From Geobacteraceae bacterium (lineage in GTDB: Bacteria; Desulfobacterota; Desulfuromonadia; Geobacterales; Geobacteraceae), in NCBI GenBank assembly GCA_028683555.1, contig JAQUHN010000009.1:1-45167 (forward strand): 45,167 bases of DNA. The letters are read 5' to 3'. Under the pieces are notes generated by a model. That model searched no databases and was not told the DNA's origin. It saw only the letters and a list, made by a program, of their open reading frames with translations. A program made the translations under genes and the position numbers. This document shows positions 14,455 through 23,998 of this stretch, one piece after another (position 1 is the first letter of the stretch; every line of letters starts with the position of its first letter).

Positions 14455-17148
14455 ATGGCTGACTGGCATTCTCGTGACCTTTCTGATCTGCTGCGCACGC
14501 TCGAAACAAATAGGGAGACCGGCCTTTCAGGGGCGGAGGCGGAATCACGCCTGGGACTTTATGGTCCCAATGAACTGCAGGCTGCCCGTCGCATTTCACC
14601 GTGGGCGATCTTTTTCGAGCAATTCAAGAATGTTCTTATTATCATCCTGCTGATCGCCACCGCGATTTCCGCTGTTCTCGGCCATGGCACCGAGGCGCTT
14701 GCCATCACCGTAATCGTGATGTTTGCGGTCATTCTCGGTTTCGTCCAGGAATATCGCGCCGAGCGCTCCATCGATGCGCTGCGACAGATGGCAGCTCCGG
14801 TGGCGTTGGTGATTCGGGACGGTGTGGAAGTGCAGGTGCCGGCGCGCGACCTGGTGCCGGGCGACGTGGTGCTTTTGTCGGCGGGCAACCGTGTTCCGGC
14901 CGATATCAGGGTGCTGGAATCCTTTAACCTGCAGGTCGAGGAGTCGTCACTCACCGGTGAGTCGGTACCAGTGGAAAAACATGCCGCAACCCTCGACGGC
15001 CCGGAGGTGGCGCTCGGCGATCGGAAAAATATGGCATATGCCGGAACCACGGTATCCTATGGCCGGGGCCGGGGAGTGGTTGTTGCCAGCGGCATGAAAA
15101 CCGAGTTCGGCAAGATTGCCCAGATGCTGGAAGAGGTGGAAACCGGCCGGACACCGCTGCAGAAAAACCTGGACCGGGTCGGCAGGGTGCTTGCCTGGGC
15201 GGCGCTGCTGGTGGTTTCGCTGATTGTTGCTGCCGGCCTGGTGCGGGGCATGCCGTTCCTGGAAATGTTCATCTTCGGCATCGCCTTGGCGGTTGCCGTT
15301 GTTCCCGAGGCGCTCCCCGCCGTTGTCACCATCTCGCTGGCGCTTGGCGTGCAGCGAATGGTACGGCGCAACGCACTCATTCGTCGCCTGCCGGCGGTCG
15401 AGACGCTCGGCAGCACTTCGGTGATCTGCTCCGACAAGACCGGAACCCTGACCCGGGACGAAATGACGGTCCGCTCGGTATACGTATCCGGAGAATTGTG
15501 GCGGGTTGCCGGAGAAGGGTATGAGCCGCGCGGCGCCTTTTCCCGTAACGGCGGCGAGGATCTGCCGACGGCTCCGGTACAGTTCCTTTTGACTGCCGCG
15601 GCCCTGGCTTCGGATGCCCACCTTGTTGCCGACGGCCAGGATGGTTCCTGGCAGGTGCACGGGGATCCCACCGAGGGCGCGCTGGTGGTCGCCGCGGCCA
15701 AGGCCGGGCTGGACAAAGCGGGCCTAGATCGGCAATTCCCGCGGGTTGGCGAAGTGCCGTTCAGTTCCGAGTCGAAGCGCATGACAACGCTCCACGACAC
15801 GCCTCAGGGCCTGACAGCCTATGCCAAGGGCGCTCCGGAACTGATGCTCGCCAGCTGTACCCGGCTGATGGCCGGCTCGGAGAGCGTTTTTCTCGACGAG
15901 GAGGCAAAGCGCCGGATTGCTGAAGTTGCCACCGAGATGGCCGGTGAAGCGCAGCGTGTGCTGGCCTTGGCCTGGAAGCCGGATGCCCGGATCGAGGATG
16001 CCGAGCAGGGGATGATTTTTCTCGGCCTGGTGGGGATGCTCGATCCGCCCCGGCAGGAAGCGAAGGGCGCCGTGGCAATGTGCCGCCGGGCCGGCATCAG
16101 CGTGCGGATGATTACCGGCGACCATCCCCTGACCGCCCGCGCCATTGCCGATGAGTTGGGGATACTGACGCGCGGCAAGGTGCTGACCGGCCGCGACCTT
16201 GACGATTTGAGCGATGACGAACTGGCACGCGAGGCCGACCAAACCGAGGTGTATGCCCGCGTTTCTCCGGCGCACAAGCTGCGGCTGGTGGATGCCTTGC
16301 AGAAGATGGGGCATGTGGTGGCGATGACAGGGGATGGCGTGAATGATGCGCCGGCGCTCAAAAAGGCGGATATCGGCATTGCCATGGGCATTACCGGCAC
16401 CGATGTGAGCAAGGAAGCTTCGGCCATGACGCTGCTCGACGACAATTTCGCCTCCATTGTCGCGGCGGTGGAGGAAGGGCGCGGAATTTTCGAAAATATA
16501 AAGAAATACCTGATGTACCTCATTTCTTCCAATGTCGGGGAAATATTGCTGATGGCGGGCGCCGCCGTTGCCGGGTTGCCGTTGCCCCTGAGTGCGGTCC
16601 AGATCCTGTACGTCAACCTGGTCACCGACGGTCTGCCCGCCCTGGCCCTGGCGGTTGATCCTGCTGAGCCTGATCTGATGCAGCGCCCGCCTCGCGATCT
16701 CCATGCCGGGGTCTTCACGCGGCCGGTCGTGGCCCTCATCGGCCTGGGCGGAGTCTGGTCGGCGATTGTCAACCTGCTGGTCTTTAGCGGGGCGTTGAGG
16801 CTCGGCTACCCGGTGACAAAAGCCATGAGCATGACCTTCGTCTCGCTGGTGCTGATCCAGTTTCTCAAGGCGTACAATTACCGTTCCGACCACAGTTCGG
16901 TTTTTCGGCAGCCGTTTGCCAACAAGTGGCTGAATCATGCGATTTTCTGGGAACTGGTGCTGTTGTTCCTGACCATGAAACTGCCTGTGCTGCGGGATGT
17001 GTTCGGCACCTCCTCCCTGACGCTCGGCGAATGGGCTTTTCTTGTCGCTGCTTCTGGCAGCATCGTGCCGGTGCTTGAAATCGGCAAGTGGCTTGTCAGG
17101 CACCGGGCACCGGGCACCAGGCACGGAGAGACCGGGGTTGGGGATTGA
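14455..17148 (+). CDS. P2-type cation-transporting ATPase (Ca2+-type)
   Basis: 897 residues with GGAGG eight bases before the ATG. Cation ATPase N-domain at the start, the actuator TGES at 167-170, PEALP in membrane helix 4 (VAVVPEALPAVV), phosphorylation site D327-KTGTLT, and the hinge TGDGVNDAP at 625-633. Six C-terminal membrane helices complete the usual ten. The PEALP helix and overall order place it with SERCA/PMR1-like pumps that export Ca2+ or Mn2+ from the cytoplasm; Na+ or K+ cannot be excluded. The last fifteen residues are encoded by a short GGGCACC tandem repeat and are probably not functional. It stands alone between the EF-P paralog and pcrA. Confidence 0.93.
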   Translation: MADWHSRDLSDLLRTLETNRETGLSGAEAESRLGLYGPNELQAARRISPWAIFFEQFKNVLIIILLIATAISAVLGHGTEALAITVIVMFAVILGFVQEYRAERSIDALRQMAAPVALVIRDGVEVQVPARDLVPGDVVLLSAGNRVPADIRVLESFNLQVEESSLTGESVPVEKHAATLDGPEVALGDRKNMAYAGTTVSYGRGRGVVVASGMKTEFGKIAQMLEEVETGRTPLQKNLDRVGRVLAWAALLVVSLIVAAGLVRGMPFLEMFIFGIALAVAVVPEALPAVVTISLALGVQRMVRRNALIRRLPAVETLGSTSVICSDKTGTLTRDEMTVRSVYVSGELWRVAGEGYEPRGAFSRNGGEDLPTAPVQFLLTAAALASDAHLVADGQDGSWQVHGDPTEGALVVAAAKAGLDKAGLDRQFPRVGEVPFSSESKRMTTLHDTPQGLTAYAKGAPELMLASCTRLMAGSESVFLDEEAKRRIAEVATEMAGEAQRVLALAWKPDARIEDAEQGMIFLGLVGMLDPPRQEAKGAVAMCRRAGISVRMITGDHPLTARAIADELGILTRGKVLTGRDLDDLSDDELAREADQTEVYARVSPAHKLRLVDALQKMGHVVAMTGDGVNDAPALKKADIGIAMGITGTDVSKEASAMTLLDDNFASIVAAVEEGRGIFENIKKYLMYLISSNVGEILLMAGAAVAGLPLPLSAVQILYVNLVTDGLPALALAVDPAEPDLMQRPPRDLHAGVFTRPVVALIGLGGVWSAIVNLLVFSGALRLGYPVTKAMSMTFVSLVLIQFLKAYNYRSDHSSVFRQPFANKWLNHAIFWELVLLFLTMKLPVLRDVFGTSSLTLGEWAFLVAASGSIVPVLEIGKWLVRHRAPGTRHGETGVGD
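17098..17124 (+). repeat. GGGCACC short tandem repeat in the ATPase tail
   Basis: About three and a half copies of GGGCACC lie at the 3' end of the P-type ATPase gene and encode its Arg/His/Pro-rich tail. Similar low-complexity GC repeats occur in intergenic DNA of this genome type, so the tail may be a recent extension. Confidence 0.6.
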
Positions 17149-17227
17149 TGCGGTGAAAAAAATCTGGTTCCTTTTTCCTGACGTGATATAACAGAGGGAC
17201 GACCGAATTGGAGACGAAGGAACTGTA

Positions 17228-19459
17228 ATGAAACTCATGCACAATTTGAATCCCCGGCAGAGGGAGGCGGTTCTCCACGGCGAGGGACCGCTGCTCATCC
17301 TGGCGGGTGCCGGCTCGGGAAAGACCCGGGTCATCGTTCACCGTATTGCCCACCTGATACGCGAGCAGGGGGTGTCCCCCTGGAACATCCTGGCGGTGAC
17401 TTTTACCAATAAGGCGGCCGCGGAGATGAGGGAACGGGTGGAAAAGCTGCTGGGCGGCGGTGACTCTCCGCTGATAGCCACCTTCCATTCCGCCTGCGTT
17501 CGCATCCTCCGCCGCGAGATTGAACGTCTGGGATATACCTCCCACTTTGCCATCTATGACGACAAGGACTCGGAGCGGGTCCTGAAGGATGTCGTCCGGG
17601 AGATGAACCTGGATGAGAAGAAGTTTCCGCCCCGGATGTTCGCCGCGGCCATCGATGACTGCAAGAACTCCGGCTGCGGGCCCGAAGACATTTCCACCGA
17701 AGACCATGTCCGGGAAAAGATTGCCCGGGTCTATGCCGCCTACCAGGAGCGCCTGAAAAGGTGCAATGCCCTCGATTTCGGCGACATCATCATGCTGACC
17801 GTACGGTTGTTCGAAACTGCCCCGGAGGTTCTGGAAAGCTATCGCGACCGGTTCCGCTGGATCCTGGTGGACGAATACCAGGATACCAACCCCATTCAAT
17901 ACCGACTGGTGCGCCTGCTTGCCGGAGAGCGGATGAATCTTTGCGTGGTGGGGGACGACGACCAGTCCATTTACCGCTGGCGCGGGGCCGATATCCGTAA
18001 TATTCTCGACTTTGAGAAGGATTTCCCGGACGTCACAGTGGTAAAGCTGGAACAGAACTACCGTTCCACCCAGAATATCCTCACGGCTGCCGGCAAGGTG
18101 GTGGAAAAGAACCGCGGCCGCAAGGGCAAGACCCTGTGGACGGAAAACCCGTCCGGCGAGCGGATCGTGCACCGCCGGCTCGACAATGAGCGGGAGGAAG
18201 CCCGTTTCGTCTGCCGCGAGATCGAGCGGCACCTGCGTCAGGGGGGCGTTCCAACCGATATTGCGGTTTTCTACCGTACCAACGCCCAATCCAGGGTGCT
18301 GGAAGATGCGCTGATGGGGGCCGGGGTTTCCTACCACATGGTGGGGGGGATGCGCTTCTACGAGCGGATGGAGATCAAGGATATCCTGGCCTACCTCAAG
18401 TCCCTCGACAACCCGGCCGACGAGGTTTCCCTGAAGCGGATCATCAATACCCCGCCGCGGGGCATCGGCGGAGTGACCTTCGATAAGGTTGCCGACCTGG
18501 CTTCAGGCCAGGGAATTCCATTTGTCCAGGCACTGCGGGAGGCCGCGTCGGGAAATCTTCTCGCCAAGGGACCCCGTGCCAGGCTGGCGGAATTCGTTGC
18601 CCTTATGGACGGTTTCGCCGCACTGGTGAATTCCCTACCCCTGCCCGAACTGGCTGCCCGCATCATCAAGGATTCCGGCTACGAAACCCGGCTCAAGGAG
18701 GAGCGGACCGAGGAGGCCAAGGAGCGTCTCGACAACCTCCGGGAACTGCTGTCCGCCCTTGACGATTTCGAACGGACCAGCGAGGAAAAGGGCTTGTCCG
18801 CCTTTCTCGAGCAGGTAGCGCTCATCTCCGACGTGGAGCGGGGGGCGCGGAACCGGGAATCGGTCACCCTCATGACCCTCCATGCCGCCAAAGGGCTCGA
18901 ATTCCCGCTGGTATTCATGACCGGCATGGAGGAACGGCTCTTTCCCCATGTGCGAGCCCTGGACGACCCCGAGCAGATGGAGGAAGAGCGGCGTCTCTGC
19001 TATGTGGGCATGACCCGGGCCCGGGAGCGGCTCTGGCTGACCAATGCGCGTCGTCGGCATTTCTACGGCCAGGAGCAATTCAACTCTCCGTCGAGGTTTC
19101 TCGGTGACATTCCGAGAGAACTTCTCGAAGTGCAGGAGGACCATCAAACCGGCTTCGGCTGGGGCAGTTCCCCGGCGCGCAGCGACGGGCGGGCAAAAAG
19201 CGGCTGGGACGATGTTGTGCAGTACTCCCAACACCATGCAGAGGCTCCTGCCGACCCCGCGTTTCCCGACAATGAGGTGGAAGTGATCCCTGAGGGGGAT
19301 GGCGTCTTCATCGGCATGAGGGTGCGCCATCGCAAGTTCGGTCCCGGCACCATCCGCAAGATGGAAGGCCAAGGGGACAACGAAAAGGTCATTGTCTGGT
19401 TCGATTCCGGCGGCCCGAAAAAACTGCTTCTCAAGTTTGCCGGGTTGGAGAGAATTTGA
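17228..19459 (+). CDS. pcrA: ATP-dependent DNA helicase PcrA/UvrD
   Basis: 743 residues, superfamily 1A. Walker A AGAGSGKT at 26-33, motif Ia TFTNKAAAEM, Walker B DEYQDTN at 215-221, motif III GDDDQSIYRWRGA, motif IV QNYRST, motif V LMTLHAAKGLEFP and motif VI YVGMTRARERL. The C-terminal Tudor-like segment (GMRVRHRKFGPGTI to KKLLLKFAGLERI) is characteristic of PcrA. It unwinds DNA 3' to 5' in repair and replication and removes RecA filaments. AAGGAAC lies just before the ATG; M4 is a weaker alternative start. It is followed by the gat genes on the same strand after 156 bases. Confidence 0.96.
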   Translation: MKLMHNLNPRQREAVLHGEGPLLILAGAGSGKTRVIVHRIAHLIREQGVSPWNILAVTFTNKAAAEMRERVEKLLGGGDSPLIATFHSACVRILRREIERLGYTSHFAIYDDKDSERVLKDVVREMNLDEKKFPPRMFAAAIDDCKNSGCGPEDISTEDHVREKIARVYAAYQERLKRCNALDFGDIIMLTVRLFETAPEVLESYRDRFRWILVDEYQDTNPIQYRLVRLLAGERMNLCVVGDDDQSIYRWRGADIRNILDFEKDFPDVTVVKLEQNYRSTQNILTAAGKVVEKNRGRKGKTLWTENPSGERIVHRRLDNEREEARFVCREIERHLRQGGVPTDIAVFYRTNAQSRVLEDALMGAGVSYHMVGGMRFYERMEIKDILAYLKSLDNPADEVSLKRIINTPPRGIGGVTFDKVADLASGQGIPFVQALREAASGNLLAKGPRARLAEFVALMDGFAALVNSLPLPELAARIIKDSGYETRLKEERTEEAKERLDNLRELLSALDDFERTSEEKGLSAFLEQVALISDVERGARNRESVTLMTLHAAKGLEFPLVFMTGMEERLFPHVRALDDPEQMEEERRLCYVGMTRARERLWLTNARRRHFYGQEQFNSPSRFLGDIPRELLEVQEDHQTGFGWGSSPARSDGRAKSGWDDVVQYSQHHAEAPADPAFPDNEVEVIPEGDGVFIGMRVRHRKFGPGTIRKMEGQGDNEKVIVWFDSGGPKKLLLKFAGLERI

Positions 19460-19463
19460 AAAA

Positions 19464-19522
19464 TCAGTTTTGAGTTCTTAGTGTTGAGTTTTGAGTTGTT
19501 TGATTTGAATGAGTTTTGGTTT
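19464..19522 (+). repeat. AT-rich degenerate repeat after pcrA
   Basis: The words GTTTTGAGTT, GTGTTGAGTTTTGAGTTGTTTG and GAGTTTTGG repeat over about 60 bases. The stretch has no coding signal and no clear stem, so it is a low-complexity spacer between pcrA and gatC. Confidence 0.5.
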
Positions 19523-19615
19523 TTGTAATCAGGCGTTCGCGGTTGTCTTTTTCCGTTGATCGTGATAAAAAAATCATTTCGTAATTCAAGAGATTTAGAC
19601 TTATGGAGCAGAACA

Positions 19616-19903
19616 ATGAAGATTACGCGGGAACAGGTGGAACACGTGGCCAAACTGGCAAGGCTGGAGTTGACCGAAGATGAGAAAGCTCTCTTCACCG
19701 GCCAGTTGGATGGAATCCTCGCCTATGTCGACAAGCTGAATGAACTGAACACCGACGGCATTGTACCGACATCCCATGCGGTACCGATGGAAAACGCCTT
19801 TCGGGAGGATGTGGTTGCCGCTTCCATCGGGATCGAAAAGGCCCTTGCCAATGCCCCGGACCGCTCGGAAAGCTTTTTCCGGGTGCCGAAGGTTATAGAA
19901 TAA
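19616..19903 (+). CDS. gatC: Asp-tRNA(Asn)/Glu-tRNA(Gln) amidotransferase subunit C
   Basis: 95 residues from the ATG at 19616, with GGAG seven bases upstream; an in-frame start at 19556 adds unconserved sequence. The family opening MKITREQVEHVAKLARLEL and the C-terminal RSESFFRVPKVIE are diagnostic. GatC is the small structural subunit that holds GatA and GatB together in the cytoplasm. The complex converts Glu-tRNA(Gln) and often Asp-tRNA(Asn) to the amidated forms. gatA and gatB follow in order. Confidence 0.96.
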   Translation: MKITREQVEHVAKLARLELTEDEKALFTGQLDGILAYVDKLNELNTDGIVPTSHAVPMENAFREDVVAASIGIEKALANAPDRSESFFRVPKVIE

Positions 19904-19907
19904 AATT

Positions 19908-19966
19908 GTAGGGGCGGCCCCCCGTGGTCGCCCGGATTCAGGGCAGGCACAGGGGCCTGCCCCTAC
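19908..19966. repeat. Dispersed GC-rich repeat, copy 1 (gatC-gatA spacer)
   Basis: A 59-base element bounded by GTAGGGGC and its complement GCCCCTAC. Inside are two smaller inverted pairs (GGGGCGGCC..GGTCGCCC and GGGCAGGC..GCCTGCCC). A related copy lies between gatA and gatB. It looks like a non-autonomous REP- or MITE-like element. Confidence 0.75.
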
Positions 19967-19989
19967 GTGATATACGGAGATCAGATCCA

Positions 19990-21447
19990 ATGGAACTACA
20001 CGAACTGACCATACATGAGCTGCACGAAAAGCTGAAAAACAGGGAGATTTCGTCGGTCGAGGCGACCAAGGCGTTTCTTGCCCGGATCGATGCGGTGGAG
20101 GACCAGGTAAAGTCGTTTATCACCGTGACTGCGGCAGAAGCCCTGAAAAATGCCGAAGCGGCGGACAAAAGGATTGCCGCCGGCGATATGGACGTGCTTA
20201 CCGGTATTCCCCTTGCACTGAAGGACATCTTCCTGACCGAAGGGATTCTCACCACCTGTGCGTCGCGAATCCTGTCCGGCTTCGTCCCTCCGTACGATGC
20301 CACTGCTACGGCACGGCTGAAGGCGCGGGGCATGGTTCTCTTGGGTAAACTGAACCAGGACGAGTTCGCCATGGGTTCTTCCACCGAGACCAGCTGGTTC
20401 GGCAAAACACGCAATCCCTGGAATCTCGACTGTATCCCGGGCGGTTCCTCGGGCGGTTCCGCTGCGGCCATTGCGGCACAGCAGGCAGTTGCCACGCTGG
20501 GCACCGACACCGGCGGCTCCATTCGCCAGCCGGCATCCCATTGCGGCTGCGTGGGTCTCAAGCCGACGTACGGCAGGGTTTCCCGTTACGGTGTGATCGC
20601 CTTTGCGTCCTCGCTCGATCAGGTCGGACCTCTTACCCGGGACGTTACCGACAGTGCCATCATGCTCGGTGCCGTAGCCGGCTACGACCCGAAGGATTCC
20701 ACCAGCGTCGATACACCGGTTCCCGACTATCTGCAAGCCCTCACCGGTGATTTGAAGGGGTTGCGGATCGGCCTGCCCCGCGAATACTTCATCGAAGGGC
20801 TGGACCCTGACGTGAAAAAGGCCATGGACGAGGCCATTGCCACCTACCGCGCACTGGGCGCCGAATTCGTCGAGATGTCCCTGCCCCACACCGACTACGC
20901 CATTGCCGTGTACTACCTGATCGCCACCGCGGAAGCCAGCTCCAACCTCGCCCGCTATGACGGGGTTCGCTTCGGTCATCGCAACCAGGATGCCCGGGGG
21001 CTGCTGGACATGTACATGGTAAGCCGCGATGAGGGTTTCGGCGCGGAGGTGAAGCGCCGCATCATGCTCGGCACCTACGCCCTGTCCTCCGGCTACTATG
21101 ACGCCTACTACCTGAAGGCCCAGAAGGCGCGTACCCTGATCATGCAGGACTTCATCACGGCCTTCGAGTCGGTGGACGTTATTCTCACCCCGGTTGCACC
21201 GACCCCGGCCTTCCGGCTCGGCGAGAAGGCGGATGATCCGTTGCAGATGTACCTGTCCGATATCTTCACCATTCCGGTGAACCTTGCCGGCACCTGCGGC
21301 ATCTCGGTGCCTGCCGGGTTGAGCAGCGACGGCCTTCCGGTCGGGCTGCAACTGATCGGCAAGCACTTCGGCGAAGAGACCATTCTTCGGGCGGCCCATG
21401 CCTTCGAGCAGGCTACGGAGTGGCATAAGAAAAAGGCGAATATTTAG
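19990..21447 (+). CDS. gatA: Asp-tRNA(Asn)/Glu-tRNA(Gln) amidotransferase subunit A
   Basis: 485 residues from the ATG at 19990. The amidase-signature triad is intact: K78 in ALKDIFL, cis-Ser S153 in GGSSGGS and nucleophile S177 in [10 protein letters not shown], one position before the S. aureus numbering. GatA hydrolyses glutamine and channels ammonia to GatB. The C-terminal [16 protein letters not shown] and [14 protein letters not shown] are typical of GatA rather than other amidases. It sits between gatC and gatB, each spacer carrying one dispersed repeat. Confidence 0.97.
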   Translation: MELHELTIHELHEKLKNREISSVEATKAFLARIDAVEDQVKSFITVTAAEALKNAEAADKRIAAGDMDVLTGIPLALKDIFLTEGILTTCASRILSGFVPPYDATATARLKARGMVLLGKLNQDEFAMGSSTETSWFGKTRNPWNLDCIPGGSSGGSAAAIAAQQAVATLGTDTGGSIRQPASHCGCVGLKPTYGRVSRYGVIAFASSLDQVGPLTRDVTDSAIMLGAVAGYDPKDSTSVDTPVPDYLQALTGDLKGLRIGLPREYFIEGLDPDVKKAMDEAIATYRALGAEFVEMSLPHTDYAIAVYYLIATAEASSNLARYDGVRFGHRNQDARGLLDMYMVSRDEGFGAEVKRRIMLGTYALSSGYYDAYYLKAQKARTLIMQDFITAFESVDVILTPVAPTPAFRLGEKADDPLQMYLSDIFTIPVNLAGTCGISVPAGLSSDGLPVGLQLIGKHFGEETILRAAHAFEQATEWHKKKANI

Positions 21448-21454
21448 TTCCGTT

Positions 21455-21540
21455 GCAGGGGCGGCCCCAGTGGCCGCCCGCTTTTGGGCAGATTGCCGAA
21501 TTTTACCGGAGCAAGGGCACCCACAGGGGGGTGCCCCTAC
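21455..21540. repeat. Dispersed GC-rich repeat, copy 2 (gatA-gatB spacer)
   Basis: An 86-base element starting GCAGGGGCGGCCCC, with GTGGCCGCCC and GGGCA blocks as in copy 1, and ending GGGGTGCCCCTAC. It is longer than copy 1 because of an AT-richer central insert. It does not break the reading frames on either side. Confidence 0.7.
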
Positions 21541-21592
21541 GAAACATCCAGAATTATCCGGTTTCTGATTATCTGATTTTTTGGAGATTCCC

Positions 21593-23032
21593 ATGAAATA
21601 CCAGGTTGTAATCGGACTGGAAGTCCATGTCCAACTCCTTACCAATACCAAGATCTTCTGCGGTTGTTCCACTCGCTTCGGCGCTGAGCCCAACTCCCAG
21701 ACCTGCCCGGTTTGTCTCGGTCTGCCCGGCGCGCTGCCGGTGCTGAACAAAAAAGTGGTTGAGTATGCCATCCGGGCCGGACTTGCCACCAGCTGCTCCA
21801 TTGCGCCGCGCAGTATCTTCGCCCGCAAGAATTATTTCTATCCCGACCTTCCCAAAGGATACCAGATCAGCCAGTACGAATTGCCCATCTGTGTTGACGG
21901 CCGCCTGGACATCGAGGTGGATGGCGAGACGAAGCGGATCGGCATTACCCGTATCCACATGGAGGAAGATGCCGGCAAGCTGGTGCACCTGGAGACCATG
22001 GAGGCCGGAGAAAAGTCCTACGTAGACCTGAACCGGGCCTGCACGCCGCTGCTGGAGGTGGTTTCCGAGCCGGACATGCGTAGCGCCGACGAGGCGGTCG
22101 CCTACCTGAAGAAGCTTCATCAGATCGTAACCTATCTCGGTATCTGCGACGGCAACATGGAAGAGGGCAGTTTTCGCTGCGACGCCAACGTATCGCTCAT
22201 GCCGGTTGGCGCCGAGGAATTCGGCACCCGTGCCGAGCTGAAGAACATCAACTCGTTTCGTTTCGTCAAACAGGCCATCGAGTACGAGATCGAGCGGCAG
22301 GCGGAAATCCTCGACGAAGGCGGCAAGGTGGTCCAGGAGACCCGTCTGTTTGATCCTGCCACCGGCACCACCCGTTCCATGCGCGGCAAGGAAGAGGCCC
22401 ACGACTACCGCTATTTCCCGGATCCGGACCTGGTTCCCCTCGTTGTTTCCGGCGACTGGATCGAGGAAGTCCGGTCATCGCTGCCGGAGTTGCCGGATGC
22501 CAAGCGGCAGCGTTATCAGGCGGAGCTCGGTCTGCCGGAATATGACGCCGAGGTGCTGGCGGCGTCGCGGGATATCGCCGATTACTTCGACGCCTGCGTT
22601 GCCCTTTATCCGCAGGCCAAGCCGGTTTCCAACTGGGTCATGGGCGAGGTGCTGCGGGCGTTGAAGGAGGACAACCGGGAGTTTGCCGACTGTCCGGTCA
22701 CTCCCCGGCTGCTGGCTGAGATGCTGAAGCTGGTGGAAAGTGGCACCATCTCCGGCAAGATCGCCAAGACGGTGTTCGACGAGATGTACAAGACCGGCAA
22801 GGAGCCGGCGAAGATCGTCGAGGAAAAGGGGCTGGTGCAGGTTTCCGATACCGGCGCCATTGAGAAAATCATCGATGAAGTCCTGACGGCCAACCCTGAC
22901 AATGTGGAACAATACCGGGGCGGCAAGGAGAAGCTGTTCGGTTTCTTCGTCGGCCAGGTGATGAAGGCCAGCAAGGGCAAGGCGAACCCGGCGCTGGTCA
23001 ACGAAATCCTGCTTAATAAACTGAAGGGGTGA
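21593..23032 (+). CDS. gatB: Asp-tRNA(Asn)/Glu-tRNA(Gln) amidotransferase subunit B
   Basis: 479 residues from the ATG at 21593, with GGAG at 21583-21586. Begins [15 protein letters not shown] and carries the zinc cysteine pattern CGCS...CPVCLGLPG. The family block [12 protein letters not shown] and the domain with [19 protein letters not shown] follow, and the C-terminal YqeY-like helical domain ends in [10 protein letters not shown]. GatB phosphorylates the misacylated tRNA and transfers ammonia delivered by GatA. It is the last gene of the gatCAB set; the next gene is convergent. Confidence 0.97.
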   Translation: MKYQVVIGLEVHVQLLTNTKIFCGCSTRFGAEPNSQTCPVCLGLPGALPVLNKKVVEYAIRAGLATSCSIAPRSIFARKNYFYPDLPKGYQISQYELPICVDGRLDIEVDGETKRIGITRIHMEEDAGKLVHLETMEAGEKSYVDLNRACTPLLEVVSEPDMRSADEAVAYLKKLHQIVTYLGICDGNMEEGSFRCDANVSLMPVGAEEFGTRAELKNINSFRFVKQAIEYEIERQAEILDEGGKVVQETRLFDPATGTTRSMRGKEEAHDYRYFPDPDLVPLVVSGDWIEEVRSSLPELPDAKRQRYQAELGLPEYDAEVLAASRDIADYFDACVALYPQAKPVSNWVMGEVLRALKEDNREFADCPVTPRLLAEMLKLVESGTISGKIAKTVFDEMYKTGKEPAKIVEEKGLVQVSDTGAIEKIIDEVLTANPDNVEQYRGGKEKLFGFFVGQVMKASKGKANPALVNEILLNKLKG

Positions 23033-23071
23033 TGGCAGCCCTTCAGCAAACCTCTCTCAGTACTAGTCAAA

Positions 23072-23890
23072 TCACAGCTGATTTTCCAAAGCAATCGTTC
23101 CTGCCTCAGCACTGCCAAGAACACAATCCGCCATTGCAATATGTCCCACCCGTTGCCAGGGGATGCCGAGGAGCTCTGCTCCGACGGCATCCACGGCTAC
23201 CGGGTCGAATCCGGCCAGCAGCCTGTTGATTGGCGGGTCACAGTAAGGCCCGCCCAGGTGATGTTCCGCCAATCCGATGCTCGCATCGATGAAGGCCAGG
23301 TCCGGTTTCCGGTACCGGTTCAGCTCAAAAATCGAGGTCTGCATCTGCTGGTGAAAAGCGGATTTCTTCCAGTATCCGCCGCGCTGGTAGTAAGCCGGCG
23401 GCGCCACGCCGATCATGTTTTTCATGCTGAGGGTTACCGTGGCCAGGGAATGGGCTTTGAGCACCGCGGCCGAGATGACGAAGCTTTCCATCACCAGGCG
23501 CGGTATCATGAAGGTGGGGAATACCCGGCAGTGGGGGTTGCGCAACTCGACCAGTTCCGCTTCGTTGAGGTCCAGCAGTTGCACGCCATGGGTTTCTGCC
23601 AGCCGGTCGTAGCCGTGAATGCGGAATACCTCGCCGGTGGTCAGCAGCCGGTCACCGGTGCCTTCGGCGATGACGATCTCCGCCTTGCTCCAGCGACGGC
23701 AGGCTTCTGCCAGGGCGGCACAGGCGGCTAACGGCAGCGTCACCGGCGGCGGTGAGTCGTTGACCAGGTTGGGCTTTATCAGGATGCGGGACTGGCGGGC
23801 GAGGATTTCCGGCGCACCGATGGCCTGCAGCAGTGCCGGGATGGTCTTGTCGTAGGAGAGATAGTCTTCAGTCGCACAGGGTCGTTGCAT
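23072..23890 (-). CDS. DUF362 domain protein
   Basis: 272 residues, soluble. DUF362 features are the early strand RILIKPNLVNDSPPP, the central LKAHSLATVTLSMKNMIG (where the family has LK.H....T...KN..G) and the late GFDPVAVDAVGAELLGI. It has no ferredoxin-type CxxCxxC tail, unlike many longer DUF362 proteins. The biochemical role is not established. It is convergent with gatB and lies downstream of a PflX-like radical SAM gene on the same strand, 108 bases apart, so the two may be expressed together. The start has little ribosome-site support. Confidence 0.85.
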   Translation of the reverse strand: MQRPCATEDYLSYDKTIPALLQAIGAPEILARQSRILIKPNLVNDSPPPVTLPLAACAALAEACRRWSKAEIVIAEGTGDRLLTTGEVFRIHGYDRLAETHGVQLLDLNEAELVELRNPHCRVFPTFMIPRLVMESFVISAAVLKAHSLATVTLSMKNMIGVAPPAYYQRGGYWKKSAFHQQMQTSIFELNRYRKPDLAFIDASIGLAEHHLGGPYCDPPINRLLAGFDPVAVDAVGAELLGIPWQRVGHIAMADCVLGSAEAGTIALENQL

Positions 23891-23998
23891 GGCGATAGTG
23901 TACCGGGAAATTGGCTGGAAAGGAACCCTTGTCGGGAGAATTTCATCGTCACGTGAAAGGATCGGGCCGGTTTGGAGATTTTCTCGCCATCTTCAAGG

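Noticed and set aside
15724-17334. Long antisense open frame (536 codons) opposite the P-type ATPase
   Set aside because: It is the shadow of a GC-rich gene with all P-type ATPase motifs on the plus strand; the antisense product is His/Gly/Arg-rich with no domain.
17096-18337. 413-codon antisense frame opposite pcrA
   Set aside because: The PcrA helicase motifs on the plus strand are complete; the opposite frame has no recognisable domain.
19996-21828. 610-codon antisense frame opposite gatA
   Set aside because: GatA on the plus strand has its full catalytic triad; the antisense frame is a codon-bias artefact and crosses a dispersed repeat.
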